A stretch of DNA of 64,000 bases from Closterium sp. Naga37s-1 (Eukaryota > Streptophyta > Zygnematophyceae > Desmidiales > Closteriaceae). Every line of letters starts with the position of its first letter. The first letter of the stretch is position 1. Position numbers and translations under genes: made by a program. Below the pieces are notes generated by a model that was not told the DNA's origin, did not search any database, and saw only the letters and a program-made list of their open reading frames with translations. Of this stretch, positions 40,302-51,836 are shown piece after piece. Where the stretch lies: assembly GCA_947471745.1 (NCBI GenBank), contig CANJKZ010000084.1, forward strand, positions 3,848,001 through 3,912,000, in the 5' to 3' direction.

Positions 40302-40432
40302 TGTCGAGAGACTTACGGGTGAAGAGAATTGACTAAGGAAAAACAAGGTACAACAAGATATAGCAAACCCTAGGTAATATGAATGTAACCCCTAGACTAA
40401 CCTAAACAACACATATAAAATATATGTTGACA
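40302..40432 (-). repeat. 5' LTR of element E, 131 bp
   Basis: Canonical ends TGTCAACATA and CTCTCGACA on the minus strand. The following GTGCA (40433-40437) would be its target duplication. Confidence 0.85.
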
Positions 40433-40560
40433 GTGCAGTGAGCGGTGTGACACTGGTGCAGTCGCGGAAGAAGTAGCGAGTCGCGCCTGAGTCAAGCGTG
40501 AAGGCGGCAGCTGTTGTAGTGGGAGGTGCTGCGACTGTGGCAGATGTAGTGGCTAGGGCA
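40433..40560 (-). pseudogene. Protease fragment of copia element G
   Basis: On the minus strand, TTTAAAFTLDSGATRYFFRDCTSVTPLTA is the clade's protease block with an intact Asp-Ser-Gly. Above 40560 it runs directly into a GC-rich repeat like the leaders of other elements, so Gag is missing. Below 40433 element E is inserted. Confidence 0.8.
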
Positions 40561-41640
40561 GTGCGTGGGCGGCTAGGGCAGCGCGCGGGTGGCTAAGGCA
40601 GCGCGCGGGCAGGAGGGCGTGTGGGGCGCAGGGCAGCAGGGCGCTCAGGACGCGTGGGGCGCGGGGCAGCAGGGTGCGTTAGCAGCAGGGGGCGCGCGGT
40701 AAGCAGGGCGCACGGGGCGAGGGCAGCAGGGCGTGCGGGGCGCGGCAGGGCGCGCGGGGCGCGGGCAGCGCAGGCGCGCGGGCTGGGCAGCTCGCGGGCT
40801 GCAGGGCGCGCGGGGCGCAGCAGGGCGCGCGGGGCGCGGACAGCGCATGTGCGCGGGCTGCAGGGCAGCACGGGCTGCAGGGCGCACGGGCAGGGCGCGT
40901 TGGCAGCAAGAGCGCGTGGGCAGCAGGCGACGCGGGCTGCAGGGCGCACGGGCAGCAGGGCGCACGGGTTGCTGGGCGCGCAGGCTGCAGGGCGCGCTGG
41001 CAGCATGGCGCACGTGGGGCGCAGGGCAGCAGAGCGCGCTGGCAGCAGAGGCGCGCGCATGCAGCAGGGCTCACACGGGCAGCGAGCGACGTGGGCAGCA
41101 GAGGCGCGCGCGGGCAGCAGGCAACGCAGGCAGCAGGCGCGCGTGGGCTGTAGGGCGCATGCGGGGCGCAGGGCAGCGTCGGCCATGAGACTTAGGAGAG
41201 CAGCAGTCAAATTATACTTTGGGCAAAAGAAAAACAGTGATACTCTCTGTGTGTTGTACCCTGCTTAAGTGCCAAGAACTTGAGTAATCCGAACTCTCAG
41301 GTCCACTATAGAGATTAAAACGCATGCAGGGCGCATGCGGGGCGCAGGGCAGCAGGGCGCGCTGGCAGCAGAGGCACGCACGGGCAGCAGGCGACGCGGG
41401 CAGCAGATGAGCGTGCGCAGGCTGCAGGGAGCGCAGGCAGGAGGAAACGCGGGGCGCGGGCAGCGCGAGCAGCTGCGCGCGCGGGTAGCACCTAGGGCAG
41501 CGCGTAGGGCAGCGTGTGGGACAGCACGCGAGACAGGGCAGGTGCGAACGCGTGGGGCAGGGTGGCTCTAGTAGGCGGCCGGGTCGCGATCGTTAGGGGC
41601 AGGGCAGAAAAAACGGGCAGGGTAGAACCTAAAACTTTTG
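40561..41640 (-). repeat. GC-rich repeat leader of fragment G
   Basis: Short GCAGGGCGCGCGGGGCGCGG-type repeats fill 40580-41190 and 41320-41520. A unique, less GC-rich piece (41205-41320) lies between. The minus-strand end at 41628-41668 shows TTTCAGAGC, TAGGTCC and TAGGACC, a worn primer-binding region similar to that of element A. I find no convincing LTR upstream of it. Confidence 0.6.
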
Positions 41641-41669
41641 GTCCTAGGGACCTACATGCTCTGAAACTG

Positions 41670-42471
41670 TTATAGTCACAATAGGCTTGAATGTGCCTAA
41701 AACGAAAGATAGAGAGCACAGACGGATTTCTGCACAGCGGCTTCAAACGTTGATAGCGTTCTGCTCACAGCTGCAAATGACTTGATTCAAATTGGATCTG
41801 GAGCTTCTTCACGTCTTCTACAATAAGCAATTTAGATTGCACGATTTCATAAAGAATTGACGACACAGCGTTGGTTTGATCGAACGGTACTATGGCAGAG
41901 TCTTAGAACACAAGATAGGAAGAGTTACGAGTTGGGAATGACTCCCAGCTCCTACAAACCCCAAGAGCCGAGGTACAGTGATGTGGAACAGTGCCACACT
42001 GTCCCCAACCACGAAGGGTCTCGAAACTACCCTCCACAAGGGCCTACACCAAGAGAAATGTTACACTACAAAAAGTAATGCAACTATTCTCACTATCTTA
42101 ATGTTTACCCTTTTGGAGAGCTTCGAAATCACTTGAATCTTGAAACCAAGGCTCTGGTTCTTCAAGATAAATTCTTCCTTGAGTTCTTGGAAGTCTGCTG
42201 CGCACACCTGCGACACGCCGAACGTTCCACACACGACAAAATAGAAAACCGCACACGACACGCAAACAACGACGTCACACGCAACTAGCGATAACTCGCT
42301 ATTGACTCGACACACACATTCAAAATCATGCCTCATCATTCACACACTATTGTAAGCATGAAATATATATTATCTCATGCCCTCATACCATTCCATGCAC
42401 ACACGCATGCACGCAGATGGACAACAAGCCGAATGCAAACCGTAGGGTTGCACCAACAGAAACCATGTCAG
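41670..42471. other. Unassigned spacer
   Basis: About 800 bases of intermediate GC with no recognisable protein on either strand. Possible worn transposon sequence, but I could not match it to other parts of the window. Confidence 0.4.
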
Positions 42472-42794
42472 AATTAAGTGAGCAGGAATGCATTGAGCAG
42501 AATGTGGGTACAAGTACCTAACCAGGTAACTTTAGAAAAAAGCCTTGTCTGGCGTTAAGACTGGTTCTTGGCCCCTTGTCTGAGCGTCAGATAAAACCTG
42601 TAGCGTTGTAAAGAATTTCAGACGATACCTGGGCCCTAGTCTTAGATTTCATACAAAACATGGGCCCCAAACTACGGTAGTTGGCAAGATTCGTACTTGC
42701 GGTGTGAACTCGGCTGCATTTGAAGTGAAGAGTTGGCACCGAAAAGTGGCAACATACAGCCTGGGAGTGGCAAATCCGTAGAACGGTATCGCGT
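42472..42794 (-). repeat. LTR fragment plus unassigned sequence
   Basis: 42472-42530 resembles the end of the A-type LTR (TGTCAGAATTAAG..., then GGGTACAAGTACCTAACC). The preceding ACCA reads as TGGT of a primer-binding site on the minus strand. The remaining 42531-42794 shows no match or gene. Confidence 0.5.
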
Positions 42795-42934
42795 TGTCGA
42801 GAGAACTGTTGCAAGATTGAGGAATGACTAGCAACAGGGAGATACAAGTATGAAACCCTAACTGGGGTTGTACCCTATACTGAGCACCTCATTGTAGCCT
42901 AGCAGAACTAAGAACATACAAATATGTTTTGACA
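42795..42934 (-). repeat. 3' LTR of element H, 140 bp
   Basis: The minus strand starts TGTCAAAACATATTTG and ends TTCTCTCGACA, related to the LTR of element E. A polypurine side CACCCCCCTAGGC follows at 42935, and a gene-free 3' untranslated stretch extends to about 43230. Confidence 0.8.
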
Positions 42935-43229
42935 CACCCCCCTAGGCAAATTGAGGGATAGCCAACACAACAAACGGTCACAAGACCAGTCAGGCAAGAG
43001 AACAAAGTAATGCAAAGCCCAGGGCGGATCTCAAGATCACCACACATTTTGAGTACAAGCAAGCGGCCACAAGGCCAGTTCACATGCAGAGTTATAATAG
43101 CAAGGCAGTACACTTATCACAACCTAGCAAGAGTAGACACGCAGGTATAAATATAGATATCAGTGTACAAAAAGTGCAAGATCAAGAGACAAGCAGGTGA
43201 GGCAGGGTTGGCAGAAGCCCAAGAGCAGT

Positions 43230-44500
43230 GCAAAAACGTTGATGATCACCGGACCCGAGGGCCTTAGTGAAGACATCAGCAGTGTTGGCCCGAGAGGCCA
43301 CGAAGAAAAGGCGAAGCTGACCACGCTGCTGCAGCTCTTGAGCAAGAAATTAGCGAAGGGCAATGTGCTTCATCATGTGCTCTAGTCTCTGCTCGTGACA
43401 CAAGGCAAGCATGGCCTTGTTGTCGACGTATAGAATTGGAGGAGAGCGACGCCGCTCAAGTCGGTCAGCAGGTAGGTCAGACAGCGTAGCTCCTGTGCAG
43501 CCATAGCTCCAGCGTAGATCTCGGCCTCACAGCTGGAGCCAAGCACAGAAGAAGAATGAGCGGACCTCCATGAGACAGAACCAGAGCCAAGACTGAAGGT
43601 GTAACCCTGTGATGAACGCTGAGTCGCCTGGTCATCAACCCAAGAAGCGTCGGAGTGTCCTGTGAGTACCACTGAACCCCGTCCTCCAAGCACGAGCCCC
43701 ATGCCTGATGTACTGCACAATTAACGCAATACCCTCTTCGCAGCATCCTAGTGCACCTTTCGGTGTCTACCGGGAGCCACGTAGCGAGCCAGGAGGCTGA
43801 GAGGGTACGCGAGGTCAGGTCGTGTGCACGTCATCAGGTACATGAGGCAACCCACAAGCTCTGGATATGGACCACTCGGCTCTACGGACTCGTCCGAAGG
43901 TGGAGCTGAGAGTGAGTGGCCGGTAGGCAGAGGAGTGGGCTGTGGTGAGGAGTACTGGAAGCCGAAGCGCTGAAGGACCTGGTGCACCATGTGTGACTAA
44001 GTCAGGGTGATGGTGCACCGTGCTCTGTCCCGGGTGATCTGCAAGCCAAGATAGCTCCGTAGCTCACACAGGTCAGTGCAACTGTGTCTCTCCTGCAGCT
44101 CCGCCTTCACAAGGGCCAGCGCCTCAGTGTCAAGAGTAGCAAAAACCAAGTCGTCAACGTACACGAGAACGTAGAACGGCGGCCGAGAAGTGTCGTTGCA
44201 TAGAAACAGGGACGGGTCAGCAGAGGAAGGAGCAAACCCAAGAGCCGCAAGTGTCATCCTCAGGGTGTCGTGCCACTCGCGGGGCGCCTTGCGGAGACCG
44301 TAGACTGGCCGCCGGAAGCTCCAATGGGTACCCGCAGGAAACGACCCAGTGAAGCCAGGTGGGCGGCACAGCCAGATCTCCTCGTGAAGGCTCACTGCCA
44401 AGGGTAGGCTCACCCCCGAGGGACGGAGGACAGAAAGACTCAGACTCAGTAACAAGACTCGCGGCGTAGTCAAGACGGCGTCTAGTAGCAAAGTCGACTA
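43230..44500 (-). pseudogene. Copia RT and RNase H of element H
   Basis: At about 44395 the linker/RT N-terminus (PSGVSLPLA) jumps to VSLHEEIWLCRPPGF, deleting roughly 130 residues that include motif A. Then come VYGLRKAPREWHDTL and VLVYVDDLVFATLDTEAL (YVDD kept), LGLQITRDRA and a stop at 43997. The connection (ELVGCLMYLMTCTRPDLAYPL, 43990-43748) and RNase H (CSTSGMGLVLGGRGSVVL, SCEAEIYAGAM, 43720-43382) follow, with a stop at 43723 and a frame change after LTDLS. The tail (TKALGSGDHQ-like) is at about 43240-43330. Confidence 0.84.
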
Positions 44501-45840
44501 GCTCAGTGACTAGGGCAAACGCAGCAGTAGACTCAAAGTCAAGGTCAGTGACGACGGTAGCGAGTAGACGAGTGATAGTAGGACTGGTAGCACAAGCAAG
44601 GTCGGACGAAGGGTCACGACCGTCAGGAAGAGAGGACGCCGGAGGAGACGGCAGGGGAATACGCTATGGAACAGAGGAAAGACGAAGTGCCATAACGTGA
44701 GTGCCAGGGACAGCAGGAGGACAAGGACGAGCGACACAATCAGCATAAACATGTGTGGAAGCACGAGTCTTGGGCTCACGACGCGCAGTCGGGGACTCAG
44801 TCACCTCGGTGTGAGGAGCAGGAGCAGGGAGCGGGGAGCCAGGTAGTCGCTGTGGCTGAGACTGGTCTGTCGGTGGACACAGGAGAGGTGGAGTGAGGCC
44901 AGTGGAAAACAAGAGACTAAGAACCTGGCGAAGGACCGAGTCAGGCGGCGGCAGGGACGACTGCGGCTGCGGGTAGAAAAATGGTCGGCGCGGGGCAGTA
45001 CCCATACCGTTAGTTGTTCCAGCTCCTCCAGCACCTGCAGCACCAGTAGCACCTCCAGCACCTCCAGCACCAGTAGCACCACCAGCTCCGTCAGCGCCAG
45101 CACCTCTAGTACGAGCACCTCTAGGAACAGCAGCTCCAGCACCTCCAGTACCTCCAGCTCCAGTGCCAGCAGCACCTCCAGTACCTCCACCACCAGCAGC
45201 ACCAACACCTCCAGTACCTCCAGCTCCAGCACCTCCAGTGCGAGCAGTACCAGCACCTCCAATACCTCTAGCTCCAGCAGCACCAGCACCTCCAGCTCTG
45301 GCAGCTCCAGCACCTCCAGGACCAGCAGCTCGAGGAGCTGTAAATATCCAAGCTCCAGCACCAGAGCGGCCTCGCCGAACGACCCACTCACGAAGCTGCT
45401 GCGGTGAGGGCGTCTCAAGTCGACTAGGCGGCTGCTGCAGTCCAACGCCAGGACCTGTAGTAGGAGCACCCACGGCCCCACCACCACTAGGACTCGCAGC
45501 ACCCCCAAAGTCAGCACCCCCAGAGTCAGCACCCCCAGAACCCTCACCCCCAGTCTCAGTACCCCCAAGACCAGCACCCCCAGTCTCAGCACCCCCAGGA
45601 CCAGCACCTCCTGCGTCCTCACCTCCAGTGTCACCACCCCCAGCAGCACCTGTGTCCACAGCTACAGGCTGCAGAGGCGGTGAAGACGGTCGAGGCGGAA
45701 AACCAGGAGGGGTCTCCAAGCGTGGAGAGCGTCGAGTGGTCGCTGTATCGTCAGCAGCAGGGTCACCCCCCTCAGCTGGGCCAGAGGTGTTAGAGGAGAT
45801 CACCAAAGGCTCAACCAAGGGGGGTGGGTCTACCTGAGAG
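44501..45840 (-). pseudogene. Linker of element H, largely open over 480 residues
   Basis: The frame 46112-44664 includes a shifted piece of the integrase C-terminus, then GVSQVDPPPL and GGDTGGEDAGGAGPGGAETG repeats. The island LETPSPQQLREWVVRRGRSG, GGAGAAG-type repeats and [17 protein letters not shown] follow. The repeats differ in detail from those of A-D. The function of the linker in the clade is unknown. Confidence 0.75.
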
Positions 45841-46535
45841 ACACCTAGGAGGAGAAGACTCGACGCAAGCGAGGGTGGTAAAACTGCCATGGCGGGGCAT
45901 CGGTGGGGAAGCCTTGGAAGGCGCATCAGAGAGTGTGAGGAGAGAGCTTGCTCGCGGTGGTATCGCGAACAAGGGAGAGCACGCCCCAAACCCGAAACAC
46001 CAACGCATCGCCAACCTCTCCCATCCAACGGAGTGTGGGCGAGGTCTCTGGCAAAGAGACACGGGGCTAGAGGTTGATCTGATGCGCGGCGTATAGGACC
46101 GCAAATGGCCATAGAGAATGGGGAGCAGCCTCATGGATCATGGAGGTGCAAGCAACCTCCATGATCAAGCCAATGCGACGCTCAGCAATCCCATTTTTCT
46201 GCGGAGAGGCCGGAAGCGTGAACGACTGGATGATACCCTCGTCTCGACAGAACTCCGCAAGGAGGCCGGAAGAGAACTCACCGCCCAAGTCAGAGTGCAG
46301 ACACAGGACTGGAAGGTCCCGCCGAAACCGCTCGCGCAGCTGGTGACGAATAGCGCGGATCCGGGGGATCAAAACACTGCTGACTTCCGCCTTGCTGCGC
46401 AAGGGGAAGACCGTGGTGTAGCGCGTGTAGTCGTCAACGGCCAGCAGGAAGTAGCGCTCCTGGTCCGTCCCACGGACAGGGGCTGGGCCCCACACGTCCA
46501 TGTGGAGATTCTGCAGAGGAGCAGTGGTACTTGAG
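45841..46535 (-). pseudogene. Copia integrase of element H
   Basis: Core motifs are LHMDVWGPAPV, AVDDYTRYTTVF, LHSDLGGEFSSGLL (Arg to Leu next to the Asp) and SPQKNGIAERRIG, so the DDE residues are present. A frame break at about 46075 separates WPFAVLYAAHQINL from the C-terminus. The pre-integrase domain and everything upstream are absent at the join with element I. Confidence 0.83.
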
Positions 46536-47470
46536 CTGCCAAAGTTGGCGTTGTTGGTAGCGCTGAAGTTGGAGGCACTGGAGCTGGAGACACTGGCCCT
46601 CTTGGCGCTGCGGCTGGAGGCCCTGGTGCTGGGGACCCTGGTGCTGGCGCTAGAGGCACTGGAGCTGGAGGCGCTGGAGCTAGAGGCTTTGAAGCTGGAG
46701 GCACAGGCGCTTGAGGCGATAGAGCTGGAGGCGCTGGATCTGGAGACCCTGGAGCTGGAGGTGCTGGCGCTGGGGGTGCCGGAGCTGGCGGTACTAGTGC
46801 TAGAGGCACTGTGCAGCGACGACCGTTTTTCATTCTGCCGCCACCTGACTCGGTCCTTCGCCAGGTTCTTAGTCTCCCGTCTTCTGCTGGCCTTCCTCCT
46901 AGCTTACTGAGTCCACCGCCTCACCAGTCGCAGCCACAGTTATAGCCAGACTCCCCACTGCCTGATCCTTCTCCTTATGCTGAGCAGACAGACTCTTTTA
47001 CAGAACGTTGTGAGCCTGAGTCTCATCTTGCCTCGCCTGTTTGCGCTGTTCGCACTGGACGTCGTGTTCCTCGTCCACGTCCTCCTCTTGTCCCTGGCAC
47101 TCACATTATGGCACTTCATCCTTCCTCTGTTCCACTGTGAGTTCCCCTGCTGCCTCCTCCTGCGTCCTCTCCTCTTGCCGTTCCTGACCCTGAGTCTGAC
47201 TTAGCTCGTGCTGCCAGTCCTACTGTCCCTCGTCTTCTAGCCACTGTTGTCACTGACCCTTCGTTTGAGTCCACTGCTGCATCTGCCCTAGTTGCTGAGC
47301 TTGTTGACTTTGCTGCCGCCTGTCGTCTCGACTACGCCACTAGTCTTGTTGATGAGTCTGAGTCTGACTGTCCTCCGTCCGTCGGGGGTGAGTGTGCTCT
47401 TGGCACGGACGTCCTTGAGGACAGACAGGAGGGCTTTGAGTGTCTTGCAGCTGCTGTACCTCATCTCGTG
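46536..47470 (+). pseudogene. Linker and pre-RT region of element I
   Basis: Repeat text of GGTGAGDTG type runs to about 46820. [19 protein letters not shown] sequence and a proline/serine-rich stretch follow, interrupted by stops. The pre-RT block (TDPSFESTAASALVAELVDFAAACRLDYA, SVGGECALGTDVLEDRQ) leads into RT. No complete frame exists. Confidence 0.75.
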
Positions 47471-48364
47471 GCCATGCTGCTTGCACCTGAGGGAGACCCG
47501 GATGCACCAGACATCCCGACCCCGCGCTCTTACGCAGAGGAGATTACGGGTCCCTACTCCTCTCAGTGGCAGACAGCCATGGATGCAGAGATGGCATCCA
47601 GGAAGTCCACAAGCACCTACATCGATGCAGTTCCCCCTTCTGGGGCGAACATAGTCGATGACATGTGGATTTTCAGGGTGAAACGGCCGCCGGGTTCTCC
47701 GCCTGTCTTCAAGGCTCGTTACGTTGCACGAGGCTTTAGTCACCGACAGGGAGTTGACTTCTTCCAGACCTTCTTCCCTACCCTGAAGATGACCACTCTT
47801 CAGGTGCTGCTGCACGTCGCCGCTCAGCGTGACTACGAGCTGCACTCTCTTGACTTCAGCACAGCTTTCTTACAGGGCAGCCGGCACGAGGAGATCTGGC
47901 TGCGCCGCCCACCTGGCTTCACAGGGTCGTTTTCTGCAGGTACCCAGTGGAGCCTCCGGTGGCCAGTCTACGGTCTCCGCCAAGTGCCTTGTGAGTGGCA
48001 TGACACACTGAGGACGACGCTTGCAGATCTTGGGTTTGCTCCTTCGACTGCTGACCAATCGCTGTTTCTGCGCACTGACACTTTGCTGCCACCGTTCTAC
48101 GTCCTCCTGTACGTTGACGACTTCGTATTTGCCACCGCTGACACTGAGGCACTGGCCCTTGTGAAGTCGGAGCTGCAGAAGAGATACACTTGCACTGACC
48201 TGGGTGAACTGCGCAGCTATCTTGGCTTGCAGATCACCCGGGACAGAGCATGGCGCACCATCACCCTGACTCAGTCACACATGGTGCACCTGGTCCTTCA
48301 GCGCTTCAGCTTCCGGTACTCCTCGCCACAGTTCACTCCTCTACCTACCGGTCACTCGCTCTAA
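47468..48364 (+). pseudogene. Copia reverse transcriptase of element I (298-residue open frame)
   Basis: This RT frame keeps both catalytic motifs: SLDFSTAFLQGS (motif A) and LYVDDFVFATADTEAL (YVDD). It also has DAPDIPTPRSYAEEITGPYSSQW, MWIFRVKRPPGSPPVFKARYV, FSHRQGVDFFQTF and LGLQITRDRAW. It ends at a TAA at 48362-48364 where B and C read CTCTCAGC, a single C-to-A change. This spot is the intact equivalent of the C insertion site in B. Confidence 0.87.
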
Positions 48365-49092
48365 GCTCCACCTTCGGACCAGTCCGTAGAGTCGAGTGCT
48401 CCGTATCCAGAGCTTGTGGGTTGCCTCATGTACCTGATGACCTGCACTCGACCTGACCTTGCCTACCCTCTTAGCATCCTGGCATGCTACGTTGCGCCCG
48501 GGAGACAACGACCAGAGCACTGGGAGGCTGCTAAGAGGGTGTTGCGCTACTTGTGCAGTACATCAGGCATGGGGCTCGTGCTTGGAGGACGGGTCCAGTT
48601 GACCTCACTGGACACGCAGACGCTTCTTAGGTTGACGACTTGGCTATGCAACGGTCGTCACAGGGTTACACTTTCAGCCTTGGCTCTGACTCTGTTTCTT
48701 GGCGGTCTACCCGCTCGTCTTCTATTCTTAGTTCCAGTTGTGAGGCTGAGATCTACGCAGGGGCCATGGCTGCACAGGAGTTACGCTGGCTCACCTACCT
48801 GCTGATCGACTTGGGAGAGCGGCCTCGTTCTTCTCCAGTTTTGTACGTAGACAAAAAGACCATGATTGCCATGTATCAGGAGCACGGACTGTAGCACAGA
48901 ACGAAGCTGATCGCTCTGCGTTACTTCCTTGCTCGAGAGCTGCAACAGCATGGTCAGCTTCGTCTTGCTTACGTGGCCACTCGGGCCAACACTGCTGATA
49001 TATTCACCAAGACACTTCAGTCTGGTGATCATCAGCTTTTCTGTACTGTTTTATGTCTTGTGCCTAGTTTGCCTCACTTGCTCACTCCGTGA
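48365..49092 (+). pseudogene. RNase H of element I
   Basis: ELVGCLMYLMTCTRPDLAYPL, CSTSGMGLVLGG, SCEAEIYAGAM, LTYLLIDLGE and YVDKKTMIAM are recognisable. A one-base loss near 48593 shifts the frame. A stop at 48892-48894 (CTGTAG, relatives CTGGAG) truncates it before the HRTK block. The remainder to TADIFTKTLQSGDHQ lies in the following codons. Confidence 0.85.
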
Positions 49093-49319
49093 ACTTGCTT
49101 ATACTTTGATCTATATATATACCTGCATGCTTACACTTGCTAGGGTATTATCACTGTACTGTTTGTTCTCTTTTATATAACTCTCCATGTGAACTGGCCT
49201 TGTGGCCATTTGCTTGTGCTCGGACTGTGTGGTGACTTCGTGATCCACCCCGAGCTTGCTTTGCTTTTCTTGACTGGTCTTGTGACAACTTGTTCTCCCC
49301 CACTTTGCCTATGGGGGTG

Positions 49320-49449
49320 TGTCAGAATGTTATAGTGCTTACTTTGTGTAGGCTATAGTGGGGTAGCCCATAAGGGGTACAACCCAATTAGGGTTAGTAC
49401 TTATACCCAACTCTTTCATAGTTCATTCATTCTCTTCAGTATTCTGACA
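49320..49449 (+). repeat. 3' LTR of element I, 130 bp
   Basis: It is close to the LTRs of A and B. The next bases are GTACT. The sequence to its right is the start of host DNA. Confidence 0.9.
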
Positions 49450-49789
49450 GTACTGGTATGTGAGAACAAGATGAATTGATTATGGCAAAGAGATACAAGG
49501 ACATATATATGATTACAAGGAATAAGAAAGGTTTAACTGTAACTGCTGTTGCGGTTCGATACAGCGACTTCTCGGATAACTGCTCAATAACGAGTCAATT
49601 ATTTATCATTGCTATCGCGCTGCCTTTTTCAAGTCAAAGGTCGCTGACCTTTGACCTTCGCTTCAACCTCCTGCTGTTGCCGTTTAGTTAACTGCTTTGG
49701 TTGACTCGGTGTTGCTTCGCTGTGAGTATACTTCTCCTTTTGTTATAGTGCTCGATACTTCATAAGCGCAAACTAAATGTTTCCAACAA
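49450..49789. other. Host spacer without recognised gene
   Basis: AT-richer DNA. I see no open frame with recognisable content and no repeat shared with the rest of the window. Confidence 0.5.
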
Positions 49790-50652
49790 GAAAAATATGT
49801 CCTTGGTACCATATGCTCGATTAAAGAGCGTGGTGAGGTGAACGACCACAACGATGCAAGGAGTACTTGCACAGGTAATAGGCAACATCGAATGTCAAGG
49901 AAAATTGACTGTGAGGAAATCAAGGAAAATGTGTAGTGTAACGTATAAAAGGATATTTGTGGTATGAAGGTCGGTGGGCGGTTGAATGAGAGGGGTCTTA
50001 CATCTGTTGTTGAGGGTTGGGGTTTCGACTGTCCAAGGTAGCATACCAGCTGTAAAAGCGTTGACATAATAAACAATGGCAGACGATCGGAGTGCTAAGG
50101 CACATACCTAATTCAACAAAACTTTGATGCACTGATGCTAGAAATATGGATGCACGTTACACCATCGTGCTCACCAGCACTCTTCAGCATCATTGGCCAG
50201 TTCCTCCTTCCCCTTCTCTTTCCACTGCCTCTCCACCTCACCCTTGCTATCATGCCCCTCCCCTGTCCCTCCCCCTGTCCCACCCACCTGTCCCTCCTCC
50301 CTTTCCCCCTCCTGGTATTTCTCCTCGTCCTCCTCCCTCTCCTGGAGCCTCTCCTCTTCTCCCTCCTCTCTTCCCTGCCCAATAGACGGTTTCCCTCCAC
50401 CCCTTGCTCCCTCCTCTCCTCCCTGCCCAAAACGCCAATTCCCTTCCCTCTTCCGTTTCTGATTGCAACCGCAGCTTCCCTCTTTTCCCGCTGAATTGCC
50501 TAAACGGCTACTTTTGTCTTTCTCTGCCCCCTCCTCTCCTCCATCGGGCCTAGAAGAAATGCCCCAACGGCGGTTGTCGCACGGACGATCAGGGGCTTAG
50601 GATGGGAAGGGAAAGGGGAGGCTGCGGGAGTGGTGGCGGTGAGGGTTGAGGT
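49790..50652 (-). pseudogene. Formin 3' stub (left copy of duplicated unit)
   Basis: It matches 52600-53675 with moderate divergence. Shared landmarks are the GCTCGATYAAAGAG stretch, TTGGGGTTTYGACT, CAAGGTAGCATRCCAGCTGT, and the coding-like stretch around GCCTCTCCACCTCACCCTTG. Homology to the formin final exon ends at about 50652 (GAGGGTTGAGG), where the sequence jumps directly to the 3' flank of the NHL copy. No long frame with the formin sequence survives. The rest of this formin copy was deleted. Confidence 0.75.
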
Positions 50653-50884
50653 TGCGCTTGAAATTTCAGGGCAGCTCTAGGTATGAACAGTAGCTTAGTT
50701 ATGGATAGTAATCAAACAACAAAAAGTACAAAACAAAGGGAGCGCATTCCCGAATTTGTGTGAAACCCTGTGCCAGGGACTGACACAAAGTCAAGAATAT
50801 GCCCTGAAAAAACAAGCAAACGCCTACTGAGGGAGTGTGGCGACGCCTACGGTATCCCTAAAACCTACACTGCTAGTGCTCCCT

Positions 50885-51836
50885 TTACAGTGAGATGCTG
50901 GGTGTACACTGCTCGTTGTACTTCTTAGCGGAAAACGGGTCCAGCTGCATCGTGCATTCCACATGCACCATAACGCGCAGCGACGAGATACCCCAGTATT
51001 TCACGCGCGCTGCAGTGCCAACCACCACCCGCATTTCCGCGCGCCCATGCAGCAGCGGCGTCGTCAGCAGGCTCGCGGGACTCAGCGTCGCCAGGGGCGC
51101 GTCGATAATGTCAATGGGGGACAGTCAACTCCGTGCTCCCACCCTTGCTCATACCCACAACGCCGGGGACGGTCTTATTTGTAATATTCATGTCGAAGAA
51201 TTTTACGTCCACGCTGGTGTTTTCCGCTTCCACTTCCCAGTTGTTGGGATTATACACGAGCGCGGTGACGTTTATTAACGCGGATAGGCCAAGGCAGAAG
51301 TTTTCGAGGCCCAGGAACCCGCCGCCGGATTTTGTGATGCCGACGCGGATGATGTTGATTTGCTCGACCTTCACCTCCGGCTATTGCTTCGAGACTGTCA
51401 AGTATGCGACGAGCCCTGCGACGCTTAAACCGACGATAACGACGGCGAGGACGATGAGCGACCAGCATGCGACGCGGCAGCAGCAGGTCCGGAGACTACG
51501 CCTTTCGCAATCCTTCTCGTCCTTGCAAAGCTTTTCTACTTCGTCTGCAGTGCTGGTTACTTCTTTAATAGGGTGGACGATGTGCAAGTCGGAAGGGTAG
51601 ACCGCGGTGAACTCTCCTGGATTTTCCTCATCGGCGCTGTCACTTGCAGAAACTGCGTTCCTCGCAAGCGCAGGCGCGCAGCAAAATAAGGGAAGCGGCT
51701 TTTGAGGAGGGGACGAGGAAACGGGAAGCGAGGCGTCTGGAGCTGAGAAGGCGGAGTTTCCCGATTCAATGTCCCCGTCCGATGCGATCTGTTGCGTCGA
51801 CTTCGAATTCCGTGAACAATCGTTGACGATAGCCAT
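50885..51836 (-). pseudogene. NHL/LEA-2 membrane protein pseudogene
   Basis: This is a paralogue of the intact gene at 60275-61189, with 3' flank (50653-50884) and upstream flank (51837-52290) also duplicated. From ATG 51836 it reads MAIVNDCSRNSKST, an Asp/Glu-rich N-terminus, TCCCRVACW and the membrane segment SLIVLAVVIVGLSVAGLV. A stop follows at 51381-51383 (KQ-stop-PEVKVEQ), where the intact gene has a Gln codon (one base change). The LEA-2 part continues in frame from 51380 to about 51115, and an extra base near 51113 shifts the final 75 codons. A short soluble-tail protein of 151 residues could still be made. Confidence 0.88.

Larger units (their letters stand above)
36867..40432 (-). 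mobile_element. Ty1/copia retrotransposon E, 5' part, chimeric
   Basis: The 5' LTR at 40302-40432 (131 bp; TGTCAACATA...TCTCTCGACA on the minus strand) is followed by primer-binding site, repeat leader, shortened Gag, protease and integrase down to about 37243. RT sequence of a different copia lineage follows. The 3' part is missing; the hAT pseudogene begins at 36866. It lies within protease sequence of fragment G, which resumes at 40433. Confidence 0.82.
42935..46535 (-). mobile_element. Copia element H, 3' half
   Basis: Integrase, linker, RT and RNase H read downward to the LTR at 42795-42934. The element stops within integrase at about 46535, where it meets element I head to head. Gag and protease are not present. 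Confidence 0.8.
46536..49449 (+). mobile_element. Copia element I, 3' half
   Basis: It starts abruptly in a GGAGCTGGAGGC-type linker and continues with RT, RNase H, 3' untranslated region, polypurine tract and 3' LTR (49320-49449, 130 bp, TGTCAGAATG...GTATTCTGACA). It abuts the H integrase head to head. Confidence 0.87.

Noticed and set aside
40593-41268. Frames of 120-215 codons on both strands
   Set aside because: They come from GCAGGGCGCGCGGGG-type repeats of fragment G. Composition alone explains them.
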